Source: Chara braunii
Lineage: Eukaryota > Streptophyta > Charophyceae > Charales > Characeae
Assembly (NCBI GenBank): GCA_003427395.1
Contig: BFEA01000023.1
Location: 2,943,948 to 2,974,575, forward strand
Length of the DNA: 30,628 bases
Reading direction: 5' to 3'
In this document: positions 30,536 through 30,628 of the stretch, piece after piece
Numbering within the stretch: the first letter of the stretch is position 1
Layout: each line of letters begins with the position of its first letter
The notes under the pieces: model-generated
What the model was told of the DNA's origin: nothing
The model's input: the letters and a program-made list of their open reading frames with translations, nothing else
Databases searched by the model: none
Position numbers and translations under genes: made by a program

Positions 30536-30628
30536 CCCCTCGTCTCCCGTACCTGCCATCGATCTTTTCCTGTCACTTCACTTACTCATTTCTCCCGTAC
30601 TATTCCAACATCATGACCCGTTTCCATT

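Noticed and set aside
30347-30616. 89-codon frame with a proline run
   Set aside because: It is a translation of the (CCT)n microsatellite.

Overview
The window looks like intergenic, repeat-dominated nuclear DNA from a large eukaryotic genome. A plant or streptophyte alga is the best guess. The grounds are a Ty3/gypsy retrotransposon whose primer-binding site matches the 3' end of plant tRNA-Asp, a plant-type LINE with a zf-RVT zinc domain and a poly(A) tail, foldback (MITE-like) elements, a tRNA-derived SINE-like segment and long microsatellites. The general style (CA-rich gag/pol reading frames, ambiguous bases inside repeats) reminds me of charophytes such as Chara, but that is an impression and not a proof. 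I see no rRNA gene, no functional tRNA gene and no convincing single-copy host gene.

Layout. 1-1000 is copy 1 of a ~1 kb dispersed repeat. Copy 2 lies at 20549-21537 in the same orientation. 1001-2952 is non-coding. About 2953-13000 on the minus strand is one decayed Ty3/gypsy element, read from high to low coordinates: LTR-like region with a TATA box, tRNA-Asp PBS (12365-12385), leader, gag with a damaged zinc knuckle, aspartic protease, reverse transcriptase, RNase H, and integrase with an intact DDE core. After integrase comes an extra ~765-codon gag-like reading frame ending in a perfect CCHC knuckle. 13000-18940 is non-coding and built of repeats: a duplicated promoter-like module, hairpins, an 85-bp tandem repeat, an array of 18 copies of a short conserved core separated by unlike spacers, and a CAG-rich tract. 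19539-20293 is an assembly gap. 21538-25420 is a 5'-truncated LINE (RT plus zf-RVT, poly(A) tail) abutting copy 2 of the 1-kb repeat. 25421-30628 holds tandem repeats, a SINE-like segment, a 198-bp foldback element, two related MITE-like hairpins (one split by a poly-pyrimidine insertion with a 13-bp duplication) and a (CCT)n tract.

How the parts work together. In the gypsy element gag would form the particle, protease would mature it, RT and RNase H would copy the RNA from the tRNA-Asp primer, and integrase would insert the DNA. The copy is dead: I count 11 in-frame stops and several frame changes. The most interesting points are the second gag-like frame downstream of integrase, a correctly phased T TTT TTA slippery heptamer exactly where the protease frame meets the RT frame, the core-and-spacer array at 15416-16690, and a 109-codon frame kept open in both copies of the 1-kb repeat with more silent than replacement changes.
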